64,000 bases of DNA. It comes from SCTD01 sp963784675 (GTDB lineage: Bacteria > Actinomycetota > Actinomycetes > Mycobacteriales > SCTD01). The notes beneath the pieces are model-generated. The model was not told the DNA's origin, searched no databases, and was given only the letters and a program-made list of their open reading frames with translations. Below, piece by piece: positions 25,690 through 34,407 of the stretch. The stretch is taken from assembly GCA_963784675.1 (NCBI GenBank), contig CAWASE010000001.1, forward strand, positions 248,001 to 312,000. Reading direction: 5' to 3'. How positions within the stretch are numbered: the stretch's first letter is position 1; each line of letters opens with the position of its first letter. Made by a program: the position numbers and the translations under genes.

Positions 25690-27325
25690 ATGCCCGCGAC
25701 ACGCGGACAGGGGCAGTGGGCGCTCGGCTATCGCGAGCCCCTCAACGCCAACGAGCAGGCCAAGAAGGACAGCGACCCGCTGACGGTCAAGCAGCGGATC
25801 CTGGACATCTACAGCAAGCACGGCTTCGACAGCATCGACGGCGGCGACCTGCGGGGCCGGATGCGCTGGTACGGCCTCTACACCCAGCGGGCCCAGGGGA
25901 TCCCCGGCGGCCGCACCGCGGTGCTGGAGCCCGAGGAGCTCGAGGCGCCGTTCTTCATGCTGCGGGTGCGCATCGACGGCGGCCAGCTGTCCAGCGCGCA
26001 GCTGCGCACCATCGGCGAGATCAGCACGACCTACGGCCGCGACGTCGCCGACGTCACCGACCGCCAGAACATCCAGCTGCACTGGATCCGGATCGAGGAC
26101 GTCCCGGCGATCTGGGAACGGCTGGACGCCGTCGGACTGTCGACCACCGAGGCCTGCGGCGACACCCCGCGCGTCATCATGGGCTGCCCGGTGGCCGGCG
26201 TCGACGCCGACGCCGTGCTGGACGCGACCCCCGTCGTGCAGGCGGTGGCGGCCCGCTTCGTCGGAGACCCGGCGTTCGCCAACCTGCCGCGCAAGTTCAA
26301 GACCTCGATCAGCGGCTGCGGCGTGCACTGCACCAACCACGAGATCAACGACGTCGCCTTCGTCGGCGTACAGCTGCCCGACGGCACCCTGGGCTACGAC
26401 CTGTGGGTCGGCGGCGCGCTGTCCACCAACCCCAAGCTCGGCCTGCGACTGGGCACCTTCGTGGCCCCCGAGCGGGTCGAGGAGGTGTGGGCCGGCGTCT
26501 GCTCGGTGTTCCGCGACTACGGGTACCGCCGCTCGCGCACGCACGCCCGGCTGAAGTTCCTGCTCGCCGACTGGGGCCCGGAGAAGTTCCGCCAGGTGCT
26601 GCAGGACGAGTACCTCACCGCTCCCCTGCCCGACGGCCCCGCGCCGGCCACCGCCCCCCGCCCGGACCGGGACCACGTCGGCGTGCACCGGCAGAACGAC
26701 GGGCTCAGCTACATCGGCATGGTCCCCCGGGCCGGTCGCACCAGCGGACTGCAGCTGCAGCGCGTCGCCGACCTGGCCGAGCCGGCTGGCCGGCGGCCGG
26801 GTCCGCGCCACCGGGCAGCAGGGGCTGGTGCTGCTGGACGTCCCGGACGAGAACCTCGAGCAGGTCGTCACCGAGCTGGAGGCCGAGGACCTGCGCGTGC
26901 GCCCGTCGGTGTTCCGGCGCGGGACGATGGCCTGCACCGGCCTGGAGTTCTGCAAGCTCGCCATCGTCGAGACCAAGGCGCGGGCGGTCGACATCTACGG
27001 CGAGCTCGAGCGACGCCTGCCCGACTTCAGCGAGCAGCTGACCATCAACGTCAACGGCTGCCCGAACTCGTGCGCGCGCTTCCAGACCGCCGACATCGGC
27101 CTCAAGGGCTCGATCGTCGACGGCGAAGAGGGCTTCCAGGTGCACCTGGGCGGACGCCTCGGCGAGGAGGCCGGGTTCGGCCGCAAGTCGCGCGGGCTGA
27201 AGGTCACCGGCGACGGCGCCGTCGACTACATCGAGCGGCTGCTGAAGAACTTTGAGGCCGACCGCGCCGACGGCGAGCGCTTCGCCACCTGGGCGCGCCG
27301 CGCCGACGAGGAGCGGCTGCGATGA
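25690..27325 (+). pseudogene. Ferredoxin-type sulfite/nitrite reductase, interrupted by a +1 frameshift
   Basis: The siroheme reductase frame runs from ATG 25690 (after CGGAG) to about 26784 and resumes one base out of phase to 27325; one extra base in CCGG at 26782-26785 explains it. The corrected product has about 544 residues, normal for the family. Both ferredoxin-like halves are present. The [4Fe-4S]-siroheme cysteines are seen after the shift in ACTGLEFC and NGCPNSC. Reduction of sulfite to sulfide is favoured over nitrite because cysH and siroheme genes surround it. Everything else in the operon is intact, so a sequencing error is likelier than gene loss. Confidence 0.88.
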
Positions 27326-27531
27326 GCGAGCGAGCCGCGCCGCAGTACTGCCCGTACTGCGGCGAGGACGACATCCGCCCCTTCGGCGACGATCCCGACA
27401 AGGGCCACGCCGACTGGCGCTGCGAGTCGTGCCTGCGCGCGTACACCGTCCGCTTCAAGGGCCTGACCGGTCGCGACAGCGCAGCGGCGGCAGCGTGGAC
27501 AGCGCCGGCAGCGGCGGAGGCGCCCGCATGA
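27322..27531 (+). CDS. Small zinc-ribbon protein of the sulfite reductase operon
   Basis: 69 residues starting at an ATG overlapping the reductase stop. CPYCG near residue 10 and CESC near residue 34 form a two-CxxC zinc ribbon, followed by YTVRFKGL and an Ala-rich tail. Such a gene regularly sits between sulfite reductase and cysH in Actinobacteria. Its role is unknown; metal or electron-transfer support for the reductase is a guess from context. Confidence 0.82.
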   Translation: MSERAAPQYCPYCGEDDIRPFGDDPDKGHADWRCESCLRAYTVRFKGLTGRDSAAAAAWTAPAAAEAPA

Positions 27532-28247
27532 CCGCGCCGGCGGAGCTCGAGCCGCCGAGGGACCACGCCGCCGACCGGTGCCTGGTGGCGCCGGCTGCCC
27601 GCGATCTGGAGGGCGCCACCCCGCAGGAGGTGCTGCGCTGGGCCGTCGAGACGTTCGACGACTCGTTCGCCGTCGCGTCCTCGATGGGCGACGGGCTGCT
27701 GGCCGCGCTGGTCGCCGAGGTGGCGGACGGCGTGAAGCTGGTGTTCCTGGACACCGGCTACCACTTCCCGGAGACCTTGGGCACGCGCGACGTCGTGGCC
27801 CACCGGTACGGCGTACAGGTGCGCAGCATGCTGCCGCTGCTCACGGTGGGACAGCAGCGCGCCACCCACGGCGGCGACCTGTGGCGCACCGACCCCGACG
27901 CCTGCTGCGCGCTGCGCAAGGTCGAACCGCTCAACCGCGGCCTGGCGCCCTACCGGGCCTGGGCCTCCGGAGTGCGACGCGACGAGTCCGTCACGCGTCG
28001 CCACGTCGGCGTCGTCGAGTGGGACGCCACCCGCGCGAAGGTGAAGGTGAACCCCCTCGCCACCTGGACCCAGGACGACGTCGACGCCTACGTGCGCGAG
28101 CACGAGGTCGTGGTGAACCCGCTGGTCGAGGACGGCTACCCCTCGATCGGGTGCCAGCCGTGCACGCGCCGGGTCGCGCCCGGCGAGGATCCCCGTGCCG
28201 GGCGCTGGGCCGGGCGCTCCAAGACCGAGTGCGGCATCCACGGCTGA
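27528..28247 (+). CDS. cysH: Assimilatory adenylyl-sulfate (APS) reductase
   Basis: 239 residues, translationally coupled to the zinc-ribbon gene (ATGA). FAVASSMGDG is the nucleotide-binding loop, FLDTGYHFPET the PP-loop partner. The cysteine pairs CCALRK (near residue 124) and CQPCTRR (near 209) are the [4Fe-4S] ligands that mark APS rather than PAPS reductases. The C-terminal ECGIHG holds the catalytic cysteine. It reduces APS to sulfite, feeding the sulfite reductase upstream. No ATP sulfurylase gene is visible in the window. Confidence 0.94.
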   Translation: MTAPAELEPPRDHAADRCLVAPAARDLEGATPQEVLRWAVETFDDSFAVASSMGDGLLAALVAEVADGVKLVFLDTGYHFPETLGTRDVVAHRYGVQVRSMLPLLTVGQQRATHGGDLWRTDPDACCALRKVEPLNRGLAPYRAWASGVRRDESVTRRHVGVVEWDATRAKVKVNPLATWTQDDVDAYVREHEVVVNPLVEDGYPSIGCQPCTRRVAPGEDPRAGRWAGRSKTECGIHG

Positions 28248-28454
28248 GCGTTCCGCCGCCTGCGCGAGCGTCCCGTCACCTGCGAGCGTCTTCCAGGCCG
28301 CGGCGGTAGCGCTCCCGGTGTCCGGGTCGGTGGATCGGGAGGTGTGCAGCGCTGCCGGCACGGCGCCGCCCTGCCGCGACCCGCTGCCCCAGCCACGGCG
28401 CTGCAGGGGCACTCCGCTGGCAGTACCGCCCGACGTCGTGACACGCTCACCCGC

Positions 28455-28922
28455 GTGCATCCGCAGGTCGTCACCGTCGTCGAGGCACTGCGGGAGCGAG
28501 GTGCGCAGGGCGAGGTCCGCGTACTGACCGAGTCGGCGCGCACCGCTGCCGAGGCTGCTGCGGCCCTGGGGTGCCGGGTGGGGGCGATCGCCAGCTCGTT
28601 GGTCTTCGAGGCCGACGGCAGGCCGGTGCTGGTGCTGACCTCCGGTGCGCACCGCGTCGACACCGCCGCCGTCGCCGCGCTGCTGGAGGTCGGCGCCGTC
28701 CAGCGGGCCACCCCCGCTGTCGTCCGCATCGCCACCGGGCAGGCCATCGGGGGCGTCGCGCCCGTCGGCCACCCGGCCCCGCTGCCCACGCTGGTCGACC
28801 AGGCGCTCGCCGAGCACGACGTCGTCTGGGCCGCCGCGGGACATCCGCACGCGGTGTTCCCGACGACGTTCGACGAGCTGCTCCGGATCACCGGCGGCCG
28901 CGCTGCGCAGGTCGGCGCATGA
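28455..28922 (+). CDS. YbaK/EbsC-family aminoacyl-tRNA editing protein
   Basis: 155 residues from a GTG; the preceding 37 codons in frame look non-coding and the 28248-28454 spacer holds no other gene. EAAAALGCRVGAIASSLVF, ATPAVVRIATGQAIGGVAPVGH and WAAAGHPHAVFPTTFDEL give the YbaK fold with its editing-site Lys replaced by other residues. Family members hydrolyse mischarged tRNAs such as Cys- or Ala-tRNA-Pro. It may be read with the downstream CrtA-like gene or stand alone. Confidence 0.85.
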   Translation: MHPQVVTVVEALRERGAQGEVRVLTESARTAAEAAAALGCRVGAIASSLVFEADGRPVLVLTSGAHRVDTAAVAALLEVGAVQRATPAVVRIATGQAIGGVAPVGHPAPLPTLVDQALAEHDVVWAAAGHPHAVFPTTFDELLRITGGRAAQVGA

Positions 28923-28965
28923 GGCCCGACGCGCCCAGGACGCCCGCAGCGCACAGGACGCCTTC

Positions 28966-29667
28966 GTGAGCGAGGCGGTCCCTGCGCTGGTGACCCTGCA
29001 CCTGTGGCAGGTCCCGCGTGCGGCGATCCCCGCGGCGCTGCTGCACATGGCCCGCGACCGCGGGCGGGTGCGCCGCACCCCGGGCGTGCGGTTCGCGAAG
29101 TCGCTGGGCACCGGCGACGGCCGCACGTTCACCGTCCGCGACGCCGACCTCGGTCGTTGGGGCCTGCTGACGTGCTGGGCCGACACCGGCGCCGCGCGCG
29201 CCTTCGAGGGCTCGCGGCTGGCGCGCCAGTGGGCTGCGCTGGCGCAGGAGTCGTGGCGTGCCGACCTCGAGCCGATCGCCGCCCGCGGACGCTGGAGCGG
29301 ACGCGAACCCTTCGGCGACCCCGTCCCGCGGCGCACGCCCGGACCGGTGGCCGCCCTGACCCGGGCGCGCCTGCGCACCGCCGCCGCCCCCGGCTTCTGG
29401 CACGCCGTGCCGCCGGTCTCGGCGGACCTGCGCGACCGGCCGGGGCTGCGCCTCGCGGTGGGGATCGGTGAGGCGCCGGTCGGCCTGCAGGGGACGTTCA
29501 GCCTGTGGGACGACGACCGCGCCCTCAACGCCTTCGCTCGCGGAGCGGCCCACGCCGACGTCGTCGCCCGCACGCAGCCGCAGCGCTGGTACGCCGAAGA
29601 GCTGTTCGCCCGCTTCGCCGTGGTCGGCGGCGCCGGCACCTTCGATGGTCGGGACGTGCTCGGATGA
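28966..29667 (+). CDS. Spheroidene monooxygenase-like protein (CrtA family)
   Basis: 233 residues from a GTG. LVTLHLWQVPRAAIPAAL at the start, GVRFAKSLGTGDGRTFTV near residue 38, RWGLLTCWAD and FSLWDDDRALNAFARG match the CrtA family. CrtA introduces keto groups into acyclic carotenoids in purple bacteria, and actinobacterial homologues are often annotated only as monooxygenase. The presence of CrtO-, CruF- and CrtI-like genes within 6 kb supports a carotenoid role. Its stop overlaps the start of the next gene. Confidence 0.78.
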   Translation: MSEAVPALVTLHLWQVPRAAIPAALLHMARDRGRVRRTPGVRFAKSLGTGDGRTFTVRDADLGRWGLLTCWADTGAARAFEGSRLARQWAALAQESWRADLEPIAARGRWSGREPFGDPVPRRTPGPVAALTRARLRTAAAPGFWHAVPPVSADLRDRPGLRLAVGIGEAPVGLQGTFSLWDDDRALNAFARGAAHADVVARTQPQRWYAEELFARFAVVGGAGTFDGRDVLG

Positions 29668-30203
29668 CCCCGCCGCGCGTCGTCGCCCTGGATCGCGGCA
29701 GCTTCGCCGCCCACCGCGACGCGGTGCTCAAGGTGTACAGCGACGCGATGAACGTGCCCGAGCGGGCGGCGTCGTCCCGACGCTCGATCCTGCGCGAGCA
29801 CACCGCGCGCGGAGGGCTGCGGGCGTTCGGCGCCTTCCAGGACGACGAGCTGGTCGGGATCGCCTACGGCTACCTGGGCGCGCCGGGGCAGTGGTGGCAC
29901 GACCAGGTGCAGGCGGCCCTGTCCCCCGAGGACGGTCGTCGCTGGCTCGACGGCGCGTTCGAGGTGTGCGAGCTGCACGTGCGCACGCGGCTGCAGGGCA
30001 CCGGACTGGGCCGGCAGCTGCTGGACCGGCTGTTGGCCTCGACGCCGGCGCGCACCGCCGTGCTCACCACCCCCGACGGCGAGACGCGCGCCCGCGGCTT
30101 CTACCGCGCCGGCGGCTGGGTCGAGCTGGTCACAGCTCTGACCTTTCCCGGCGACCCGCGGACCTTCGCCGTGCTCGCCCTGCCGCTGGCCGAGCCGACG
30201 TGA
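29664..30203 (+). CDS. GNAT-family N-acetyltransferase
   Basis: 179 residues, ATGA overlap with the CrtA-like gene. CELHVRTRLQGTGLGRQLLDRLL (about 106-128) contains the acetyl-CoA pyrophosphate loop RxxGxG/A, and ARGFYRAGGW is the usual C-terminal motif. Substrate unknown. It lies in the carotenoid operon by position, without an evident biochemical link. Confidence 0.85.
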   Translation: MTPPRVVALDRGSFAAHRDAVLKVYSDAMNVPERAASSRRSILREHTARGGLRAFGAFQDDELVGIAYGYLGAPGQWWHDQVQAALSPEDGRRWLDGAFEVCELHVRTRLQGTGLGRQLLDRLLASTPARTAVLTTPDGETRARGFYRAGGWVELVTALTFPGDPRTFAVLALPLAEPT

Positions 30204-30225
30204 ACGGCTTCTCCTAGGCTCACCG

Positions 30226-30285
30226 CGATGACTCTCACGGCGATGACTCTCACGGTGATGACTTCTACGGCGATGACTTCTCGGG
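30226..30285 (+). repeat. 15-bp tandem repeat, four copies
   Basis: The unit CGATGACTCTCACGG is present twice exactly, then as two diverged copies. Because 15 is a multiple of three, every copy places an ATG in the same reading frame. It lies directly in front of the CrtO-like gene. Confidence 0.85.
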
Positions 30286-30299
30286 GGCCGCGCCCGTGA
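30228..30299 (+). CDS. Possible 23-codon upstream ORF encoded by the repeat
   Basis: The tandem repeat encodes MTLTA MTLTV MTSTA MTSRG followed by PRP and a stop whose TGA overlaps the GTG start of the CrtO-like gene (GTGA). No ribosome-binding site precedes the GTG itself, so coupling to this frame could deliver ribosomes. It may equally be a chance frame in a repeat. Confidence 0.3.
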   Translation: MTLTAMTLTVMTSTAMTSRGPRP

Positions 30300-31876
30300 C
30301 GGACCGCGCTGTGGTGGTGGGCGCCGGGCACAACGGCCTGGTGGCCGCCTGCTACCTGGCCCGCGAGGGCTTCGACGTCGAGGTGGTCGAGCGCGACACC
30401 GTCGTCGGCGGCGCGGTGAGCACCGTCGAACGGTTCCCCGGCTATCGCATGGACCGCGGCTCCAGCGCGCACATCATGATCCGGCACACCGGCATCGTGG
30501 AGGACCTGGACCTGGTCGGCGCGGGCCTGGAGTACCAGGACCTGGACCCCTGGGGGTTCGCCCCTTTCGGCAGCGAGGGCATCCACTTCTACGTCGACCT
30601 GGACCGCACCTGCGCCTCGATCGAGAACGTCTGCGGCACCCGCGACGCCGACGCCTACCGGGCCTTCGTCCTGGACTGGTCGGCGCGCAACGTGCGCGTG
30701 TTCGAGGCCTTCCAGGGCGCCCCGACGATGACGCACCTGGGGCGCACGCTCTGGGGGGTCGGGAAGTCGACCGGCCTGGACGGGCTCGAGCTCTCCCGCC
30801 AGTTCCTCACCAGCGCAGACAGCCTGCTGGACGAGCACTTCGACGACGAGCGGCTCAAGACCGCGCTGGCGTGGATGGGCGCGCAGTCCGGGCCGCCGAC
30901 GCACGAGGTCGCCACCGCCGACCTCGTCGGCTGGAACACCGTGATGCACCTGTTGCCACCCGGGCACCCCAAGGGCGGCAGCGGCATGCTGTCCGAGGCG
31001 CTGCAGCGCCGGCTGGAGTCCTTCGGCGGACGGGTCCGGCTGGGGGACGGCGCGGCGGCCCTCACCACGACCGCCGGTCGCGTGACGGGCGTGCGCACCG
31101 ACTCCGGCGAGCACCTCGCGGCCTCCCGCGTCGTCACCGGCTGCCACGTGCTCACCACCCTAGAGCTGCTCGGCGACGGCGCGCCCGGCGACCTGACCGA
31201 GCGCGCCCGGCGCAGCGTCCGCACCGGCAACGGCATCGGCATGGTCGTCCGGCTCGGCACGAACGCGCTGCCGCAGTACGCCGCCGGCACCGACCAGACG
31301 CACCGTTCGATGCAGCTCCTCGCACCCAGCCGCCAGTTCCTGCGCCGGGCGCACGGTGAGTACAGCGCCGGCCTGCCCCCGACGCACCCCGCCGCGCTCG
31401 CCATGACGTTCAGCGCCTTCGACGACACCATCGCTCCGCCGGGCAAGCACAACGTCACCGTGTGGGGGCAGTGGCACCCGTACGAGCTGTCCAACGGCGA
31501 GAGCTGGGACGGCATCCGCGAGCGCGAAGGGACCAAGCTCGTCGAGGCCGTCGACGCGGTCGCACCGGGCTTCGCGAGCAGCGTCGAGCACATGCACGTC
31601 CAGACGCCGCTGGACCTGGAGCGCGAGCTCGGCCTGCGCAACGGGCAGGTCATGCACGTCGAGATGGCCTTCGACCAGATGTTCATGTGGCGACCGATGC
31701 CCGAGCTGGCGCACTACCGCGTCCCCGGCGTCGACGGCCTGTACCTGTGCGGCGCCTCGACGCATCCCGGCGGGGGCGTGTTCGGCGCCTCCGGCCGCTC
31801 GGCCGCCCGCGCCCTGCTGGCGGACCGCTCCCCCTCCCCGCTCGCGCGGGCCGTCAAGAAGGTGCGCCGTGGCTGA
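30296..31876 (+). CDS. Carotenoid ketolase/oxidoreductase, CrtO-like FAD protein
   Basis: 526 residues. The N-terminal dinucleotide motif VVVGAGHNGLVAACYLAREGF binds FAD, followed by ERDTVVGGAVSTVE. The C-terminal GLYLCGASTHPGGGVFGASGRSAAR is the CrtI/CrtO substrate-FAD motif. The HNGLVAA form, rather than the GGL form of desaturases, and the length favour the CrtO branch (beta-carotene or monocyclic ketolase). The product cannot be fixed without the cyclase genes, which are outside the window. The GTG start overlaps an upstream mini-ORF stop. Confidence 0.8.
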   Translation: MTDRAVVVGAGHNGLVAACYLAREGFDVEVVERDTVVGGAVSTVERFPGYRMDRGSSAHIMIRHTGIVEDLDLVGAGLEYQDLDPWGFAPFGSEGIHFYVDLDRTCASIENVCGTRDADAYRAFVLDWSARNVRVFEAFQGAPTMTHLGRTLWGVGKSTGLDGLELSRQFLTSADSLLDEHFDDERLKTALAWMGAQSGPPTHEVATADLVGWNTVMHLLPPGHPKGGSGMLSEALQRRLESFGGRVRLGDGAAALTTTAGRVTGVRTDSGEHLAASRVVTGCHVLTTLELLGDGAPGDLTERARRSVRTGNGIGMVVRLGTNALPQYAAGTDQTHRSMQLLAPSRQFLRRAHGEYSAGLPPTHPAALAMTFSAFDDTIAPPGKHNVTVWGQWHPYELSNGESWDGIREREGTKLVEAVDAVAPGFASSVEHMHVQTPLDLERELGLRNGQVMHVEMAFDQMFMWRPMPELAHYRVPGVDGLYLCGASTHPGGGVFGASGRSAARALLADRSPSPLARAVKKVRRG

Positions 31877-32318
31877 CCTGTACGAGGTGCTCATCGTCGA
31901 GGCGGGTCGGACCTGGCACGCCGGCTTCGTCGTCGACGACGAGAGCGAGACCGACGTCCTGCTGCGGGTGCGCGGCAAGGTGCCGCTGTTCGGCAGCCGC
32001 GCGGGCGTCGAGCACCTGGCGCAGGAGCAGCGGCTGCCGCTGCTGGACGACCTGCCGGACGAGATCGACCTCGACCTGGGCGGCTGGCTCTCGACCGGCA
32101 CGCCGCAGCCGACCCCCGACGACGTCCTGCAGCTGTGGCACCTGCTGCTGGACGACCCGACCGCGGGCGGACCGCTCGCCGGGGAGGTCGTGGGCGAGGC
32201 CTACGACGATCTGGTCGAGCAGGAGCCCACGTGGTTCTCGACACACGGCGACCGGGCCCGCACGGCCCTGCGTGACGCCGTCCGCCGTCTTTCCGGGGAT
32301 CTCGACCGACGGGAGTGA
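31869..32318 (+). CDS. Conserved-looking protein of unknown function
   Basis: 149 residues, overlapping the 3' end of the CrtO-like gene. Acidic, no membrane helix, no Cys. Begins MADLYEVLIVEAGRTWHAGFVVDD and has hydrophobic-acidic alternation typical of a globular fold. I do not recognise the family. The overlap suggests co-translation with the carotenoid gene. Confidence 0.6.
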   Translation: MADLYEVLIVEAGRTWHAGFVVDDESETDVLLRVRGKVPLFGSRAGVEHLAQEQRLPLLDDLPDEIDLDLGGWLSTGTPQPTPDDVLQLWHLLLDDPTAGGPLAGEVVGEAYDDLVEQEPTWFSTHGDRARTALRDAVRRLSGDLDRRE

Positions 32319-32578
32319 CGCACGGCGGTGACGCCGCGACACGGGTGCGTCACAGCCCCGTCGCCACGGTCCTGCCGACCTGCGCCGCGGCCGGGCGCAC
32401 CGCCTGGCGGAGGCCCGCCACCGGCGGCGCGAGCTGCCTGCCTTCGAGCGCACGCTGCGCTGCACCGGCGGTGCGCAGGCCGACGAGCTGCTGGCCGCTG
32501 CGCGTCGCGGCTGAGCCCAGGGAGCGCGGCCGACCGGCAGCGCCGGACCGGTCGGTCGGCCCGCCGTAGGCTGCGGAC
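32319..32578. other. Spacer before cruF, no supported gene
   Basis: About 260 bases. One frame ending at 32514 reads like protein (LAEARHRRRELPAFERTLR and ELLAAARRG) but has no ATG or GTG in frame before an upstream stop, so it may be a remnant. No promoter recognised. Confidence 0.35.
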
Positions 32579-33349
32579 GTGACCGGAGCCGCCCTGCAGC
32601 ACCGGTCGCGGCTCACCGTGCCGGTCGGGCTCGCGGCCCTGACCGTGCTGCTGCAGATCGCCTACCCGCTGGTCTCGGGCCCGTCGCGCGACGTCTTGAC
32701 GGTGGTCACCGTGTGCTGCTTCTTCGCCGCCGTCGTGGCGCACGCCTGGGCTGCCCGCGGTGGCACCTGGACAGCCGTGCTCGTCGCGGTGACCGCCGGT
32801 GCGGGACTGCTCGCCGAGGCGGTCGGGACGGCGACCGGCGTGCCGTTCGGCGCCTATGACTACGCCGGCTCGCTCGGACCGAAGCTGTTCGGCGTACCGC
32901 TCGTCATCCCCCTGGCCTGGACGATGTTCGCCTATCCGAGCCTGCTCGTGGGGCAGCGCCTGCACCGGTCGGCGGCGGGCGCGGCCGTGCTCGGCGCGGT
33001 GTCGCTGGCCTCCTGGGACCTGTTCCTGGACCCGCAGATGGTGGCCGCCAGCCACTGGCGCTTCACCGACGTGCAGGCGTCGTTGCCCGGGGCTCCCGGT
33101 ATCCCGTTGTCGAACTACCTCGGCTGGCTGGCCGTGGCCCTGGTGATGATGGCTGCGCTGCAGCGCCTGCCCCGCGTCCCGGCCGACGACCGGGTACCGG
33201 CGGCCCTGTTCCTGTGGACCTGGGCCGGGTCGGTGCTGGCCAACGCCGCCTTCTTCGGACGGCCGGGGGTAGCCGTGACCGGCGGGCTCGCGATGGGGCT
33301 GGTCGCCGTCCCGTATCTGCGAGCCCTGGCCGCCGACCGGTCCACGTGA
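32579..33349 (+). CDS. Carotenoid biosynthesis membrane protein (CruF/DUF422 family)
   Basis: 256 residues with about seven hydrophobic segments. GVPFGAYDYAGSLGPKLFGVPLVIPLAW, SWDLFLDPQM and WRF...GIPLSNYLGW are diagnostic of the CruF family, the carotenoid 1',2'-hydratases of cyanobacteria and Deinococcus. It probably hydroxylates an acyclic carotenoid end. Its stop overlaps the start of the glycosyltransferase gene (GTGA), the same cruF-cruG-like pairing seen in some pigmented bacteria. Confidence 0.85.
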   Translation: MTGAALQHRSRLTVPVGLAALTVLLQIAYPLVSGPSRDVLTVVTVCCFFAAVVAHAWAARGGTWTAVLVAVTAGAGLLAEAVGTATGVPFGAYDYAGSLGPKLFGVPLVIPLAWTMFAYPSLLVGQRLHRSAAGAAVLGAVSLASWDLFLDPQMVAASHWRFTDVQASLPGAPGIPLSNYLGWLAVALVMMAALQRLPRVPADDRVPAALFLWTWAGSVLANAAFFGRPGVAVTGGLAMGLVAVPYLRALAADRST

Positions 33350-34407
33350 GGCCGAGCCTGGTCCAGGCCGCCGCCCTGGGGGCCGTCGCGGCAGCGGCGC
33401 ACGCCGCGGTGAACGCGCGGCTGCTCCGCGTTCCGACCGCCACGACCTGCCGCCTCCGGGCGTCGGTGCTGCTGCCGGTGCGCGACGAGGCTGCGCGCCT
33501 GGAGCCGTGCCTGCGTGCGCTGCTGACCCAGCGCGGCGTCGACCTGGAGGTGCTGGTCCTGGACGACGGTTCCTCCGACGGCACCGCAGACCTCGTCCGC
33601 AGCATCGCCGGCGACCGGGTGCGGCTGCTGCGCGGGGCGCCGCTGCCGGCGGGCTGGCTCGGCAAGCCGCACGCCTGTCACCAGCTGGCGGCGGCCGCCA
33701 CCGGCGAGGTCCTGGTCTTCGTCGACGCCGACGTCGTGCTCACGCCGACGGCTGTCGCAGCCACCGTCGAGCTGCTTGAACGCACCGGGCTGGACCTGCT
33801 GAGCCCCTACCCCCGCCAGCAGGCCCCGGGCCCGACCGCCCTGGTGCAGCCGCTGCTGCAGTGGTCCTGGTTGAGCTTCCTGCCGCTGCGCGTCGCCGAG
33901 CGCTCGCCCCGGCCGTCGCTGTCGGCCGCGAACGGCCAGCTGCTGGCCGTGCGCCGCGACGCCTATGACCGCTCCGGCGGGCACGCGGCCGTCCGCGCAG
34001 AGGTCGTGGAGGACGTCGAGCTGCTGCGCGCGGTGAAGCGGGCCGGTGGCCGCGGTGGCGTGTGCGACGGCACGCACCTGGCGACGACGCGCATGTACGA
34101 CAGCTGGGACGAGCTCGTCGACGGCTACGGCAAGTCGCTCTGGACGCTGCCCGCGCCGACGCTGGCGCTGCTCCTGCTGCTCTACGTCGTGCCCCCCGTG
34201 GCGGCTCTGCGCGGCTCCAGGGCAGGCGCGCTCGGCTATCTGGCCGGCGTGGCGGGACGCGTCGTGGCGGCGCGTCGCACCGGCTCGCGGGCCCTGCCGG
34301 AGGCGCTGGCGCACCCGGTGTCGGTGACGGTCTTCGCCGGGCTGGCCGTCCGGTCCCGCGTGCAGCGGCGGCGCGGCGCCCTCACCTGGCGCGGGCGGCC
34401 GGTGTGA
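33346..34407 (+). CDS. Family 2 glycosyltransferase (CruG-like)
   Basis: 353 residues. ASVLLPVRDEAARLEPCLRAL, LDDGSSDGTADLV and FVDADVVLTP are the GT2 nucleotide-sugar and DxD motifs (residues 38-135). Hydrophobic helices at about 265-285 anchor it to the membrane. Placed between cruF- and crtI-like genes with overlaps at both ends, it likely glycosylates a hydroxylated carotenoid. Not all such enzymes are sugar transferases to carotenoids, so the acceptor is inferred. Confidence 0.82.
   Translation: MRPSLVQAAALGAVAAAAHAAVNARLLRVPTATTCRLRASVLLPVRDEAARLEPCLRALLTQRGVDLEVLVLDDGSSDGTADLVRSIAGDRVRLLRGAPLPAGWLGKPHACHQLAAAATGEVLVFVDADVVLTPTAVAATVELLERTGLDLLSPYPRQQAPGPTALVQPLLQWSWLSFLPLRVAERSPRPSLSAANGQLLAVRRDAYDRSGGHAAVRAEVVEDVELLRAVKRAGGRGGVCDGTHLATTRMYDSWDELVDGYGKSLWTLPAPTLALLLLLYVVPPVAALRGSRAGALGYLAGVAGRVVAARRTGSRALPEALAHPVSVTVFAGLAVRSRVQRRRGALTWRGRPV

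Noticed and set aside
25690..27325. Sulfite reductase as a genuine pseudogene
   Set aside because: Both parts are fully conserved up to the shift, the rest of the operon is intact and the same kind of indel hits essential murC.
32319..32569. Small protein genes of about 84 codons before cruF
   Set aside because: Low-complexity Arg/Ala/Pro translations in two overlapping frames, no ribosome-binding site and no family resemblance.
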